From Clostridiales bacterium (GTDB lineage: Bacteria > Bacillota > Clostridia > Oscillospirales > QAMX01): DNA of 22,416 nt. The notes beneath the pieces are model-generated. The model was not told the origin of the DNA. It did not search any database and was given only the letters and a program-made list of their open reading frames with translations. A program made the translations under genes and the position numbers. Location of the stretch: positions 1 through 22,416 of the forward strand of contig QAMX01000150.1 of NCBI GenBank assembly GCA_003149835.1, in the 5' to 3' direction. Shown piece after piece: positions 22,054 to 22,416 of this stretch; positions within the stretch are counted from its first letter, which is position 1, and every line of letters starts with the position of its first letter.

Positions 22054-22077
22054 TTTGCCTATACGGATATAGGCAAA
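22054..22077. repeat. Perfect 10-bp-stem inverted repeat
   Basis: TTTGCCTATA (22054-22063) and TATAGGCAAA (22068-22077) form a perfect hairpin with a CGGA loop. No T-run of terminator quality follows. It could be a protein-binding site or the end of a mobile element; nothing else supports either. Confidence 0.6.
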
Positions 22078-22150
22078 TTTGTAGCTAACTATCAAGATAA
22101 ATACCCTCACTTATTGGAATCACAGAAGAACAAAAAACAGAAATACAATT

Positions 22151-22180
22151 GAGTTTCGATCAGTTTCGACAAAATTCGAC
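22151..22180. repeat. Three TTCGA units phased at 10 bp
   Basis: TTCGA occurs at 22155-22159, 22165-22169 and 22175-22179, exactly one helical turn apart. The unit is short, so chance is possible, but such phasing is typical of binding arrays. Confidence 0.45.
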
Positions 22181-22267
22181 ATAGTAATGATGATATGCGA
22201 AGTATAATCATCCTGAATAGAGACAGACGCACATGAGATCAGTACTGCATCCACATAAAATACGCTT

Positions 22268-22416
22268 ATGCTAAATCCAAGCACAATCTTTGGTAAAGAT
22301 GCTTACAGCATGGGGGACAGTGTGCTGTATCCGTACAACAATGAAGGATATTTGATACACAGAGTCACTGCTATTGAAGAGGAGGGCAATATTTTTATTT
22401 GATAATGCTAAGCGAA
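22268..22416 (+). pseudogene. Fragment resembling an S24/S26 (signal-peptidase-type) protein, apparently broken
   Basis: From ATG 22268 a 44-codon frame ends at TGA 22400-22402. Its core, SMGDSVLYPYNNEGYLIHRVTAIEEEG, has the spacing of the 'GDxVLY-(R/n)-G-YvlHRv-xi' block of S26-type signal peptidases and related S24/S26 peptidases. Those proteins normally continue to a GDN motif. Here DNAKR appears directly after the stop in the +1 frame (22401-22415), suggesting a small indel in the T-rich stretch 22391-22400. The N-terminal SM-x-P active-site region is not visible upstream. The window ends here, so the rest cannot be judged. The family call is tentative. Confidence 0.42.

Larger units (their letters stand above)
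21930..22416. other. AT-rich segment with broken reading frames
   Basis: Hand counts of single lines give about 33-43% G+C here (22081-22140, 22261-22320) against about 70% inside hydB (19201-19260). No open frame with a ribosome site longer than about 45 codons is present. Very short frames (for example MGLKENDIRRS from 21950, and a stretch ending in FVANYQDKYPHLLE around 22045-22152) are interrupted by stops. The segment looks like decayed or recently acquired DNA and holds the hairpin, repeats and gene fragment listed separately. Confidence 0.7.

Noticed and set aside
1..22416. tRNA, rRNA, CRISPR array, complete insertion sequence or riboswitch
   Set aside because: Reading both strands, I found no cloverleaf-like tRNA, no rRNA core, no regularly spaced direct repeats of CRISPR type, no transposase frame with terminal repeats, and no leader I could match to a known riboswitch.

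Overview
The window (22.4 kb) looks like chromosomal DNA of a G+C-rich, strictly anaerobic, endospore-forming Clostridia member (Oscillospirales- or Christensenellales-like; the exact lineage is inference). The reasons are a sipL-spoIVA sporulation pair, a complete hydC-hydB-hydA set for an NAD-linked [FeFe]-hydrogenase with its usual clostridial accessory genes, a fermentative D-lactate dehydrogenase, and clear sigma-70-type promoters with strong AGGAGG ribosome binding sites.

Layout. 1-190: C-terminal end of a glycerophosphodiester phosphodiesterase. 325-1329: D-lactate dehydrogenase (ldhA), ending against a bidirectional terminator shared with the next block. 1573-8713: an accessory block. 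A large multidomain calcineurin-like phosphoesterase (MPE1) and an AraC-family regulator form one minus-strand operon. Divergent from it is a lipoprotein solute-binding protein. Convergent with that is a second, paralogous phosphoesterase (MPE2). The divergent promoter region carries TTGTC-core units repeated every 21 bp between the two -35 boxes, as expected for an AraC-type regulator acting in both directions. No permease, ATPase or other membrane protein is encoded in this block. 8966-11992: sipL-spoIVA, preceded by a sigma-E-like promoter and closed by a terminator. 12139-13029: HSL-family alpha/beta hydrolase on the minus strand.

13374-21864: a ten-gene hydrogenase locus, all on the plus strand. 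Its upstream half encodes a probable signalling module: DRTGG protein, RsbW-like ATPase, group-D-like sensory [FeFe]-hydrogenase homologue, second DRTGG protein, and PHP-domain protein. An 18-bp perfect palindrome and an internal extended -10 promoter then precede the catalytic half: HydC, a second GHKL ATPase, a small [2Fe-2S] protein, HydB and HydA. HydABC would be an electron-bifurcating H2-evolving enzyme that reoxidises NADH and reduced ferredoxin together. The upstream genes plausibly sense redox or H2 state, but that role is inference. The HydE/F/G maturases are not in the window.

21930-22416: after a 20-bp-stem terminator the DNA becomes sharply AT-rich and carries only broken reading frames, including a piece resembling an S24/S26 signal-peptidase-type protein. 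This suggests decayed or horizontally acquired sequence.

The best candidates for something undescribed are the MPE1-AraC / SBP / MPE2 block and the HydS-DRTGG-ATPase-PHP module.
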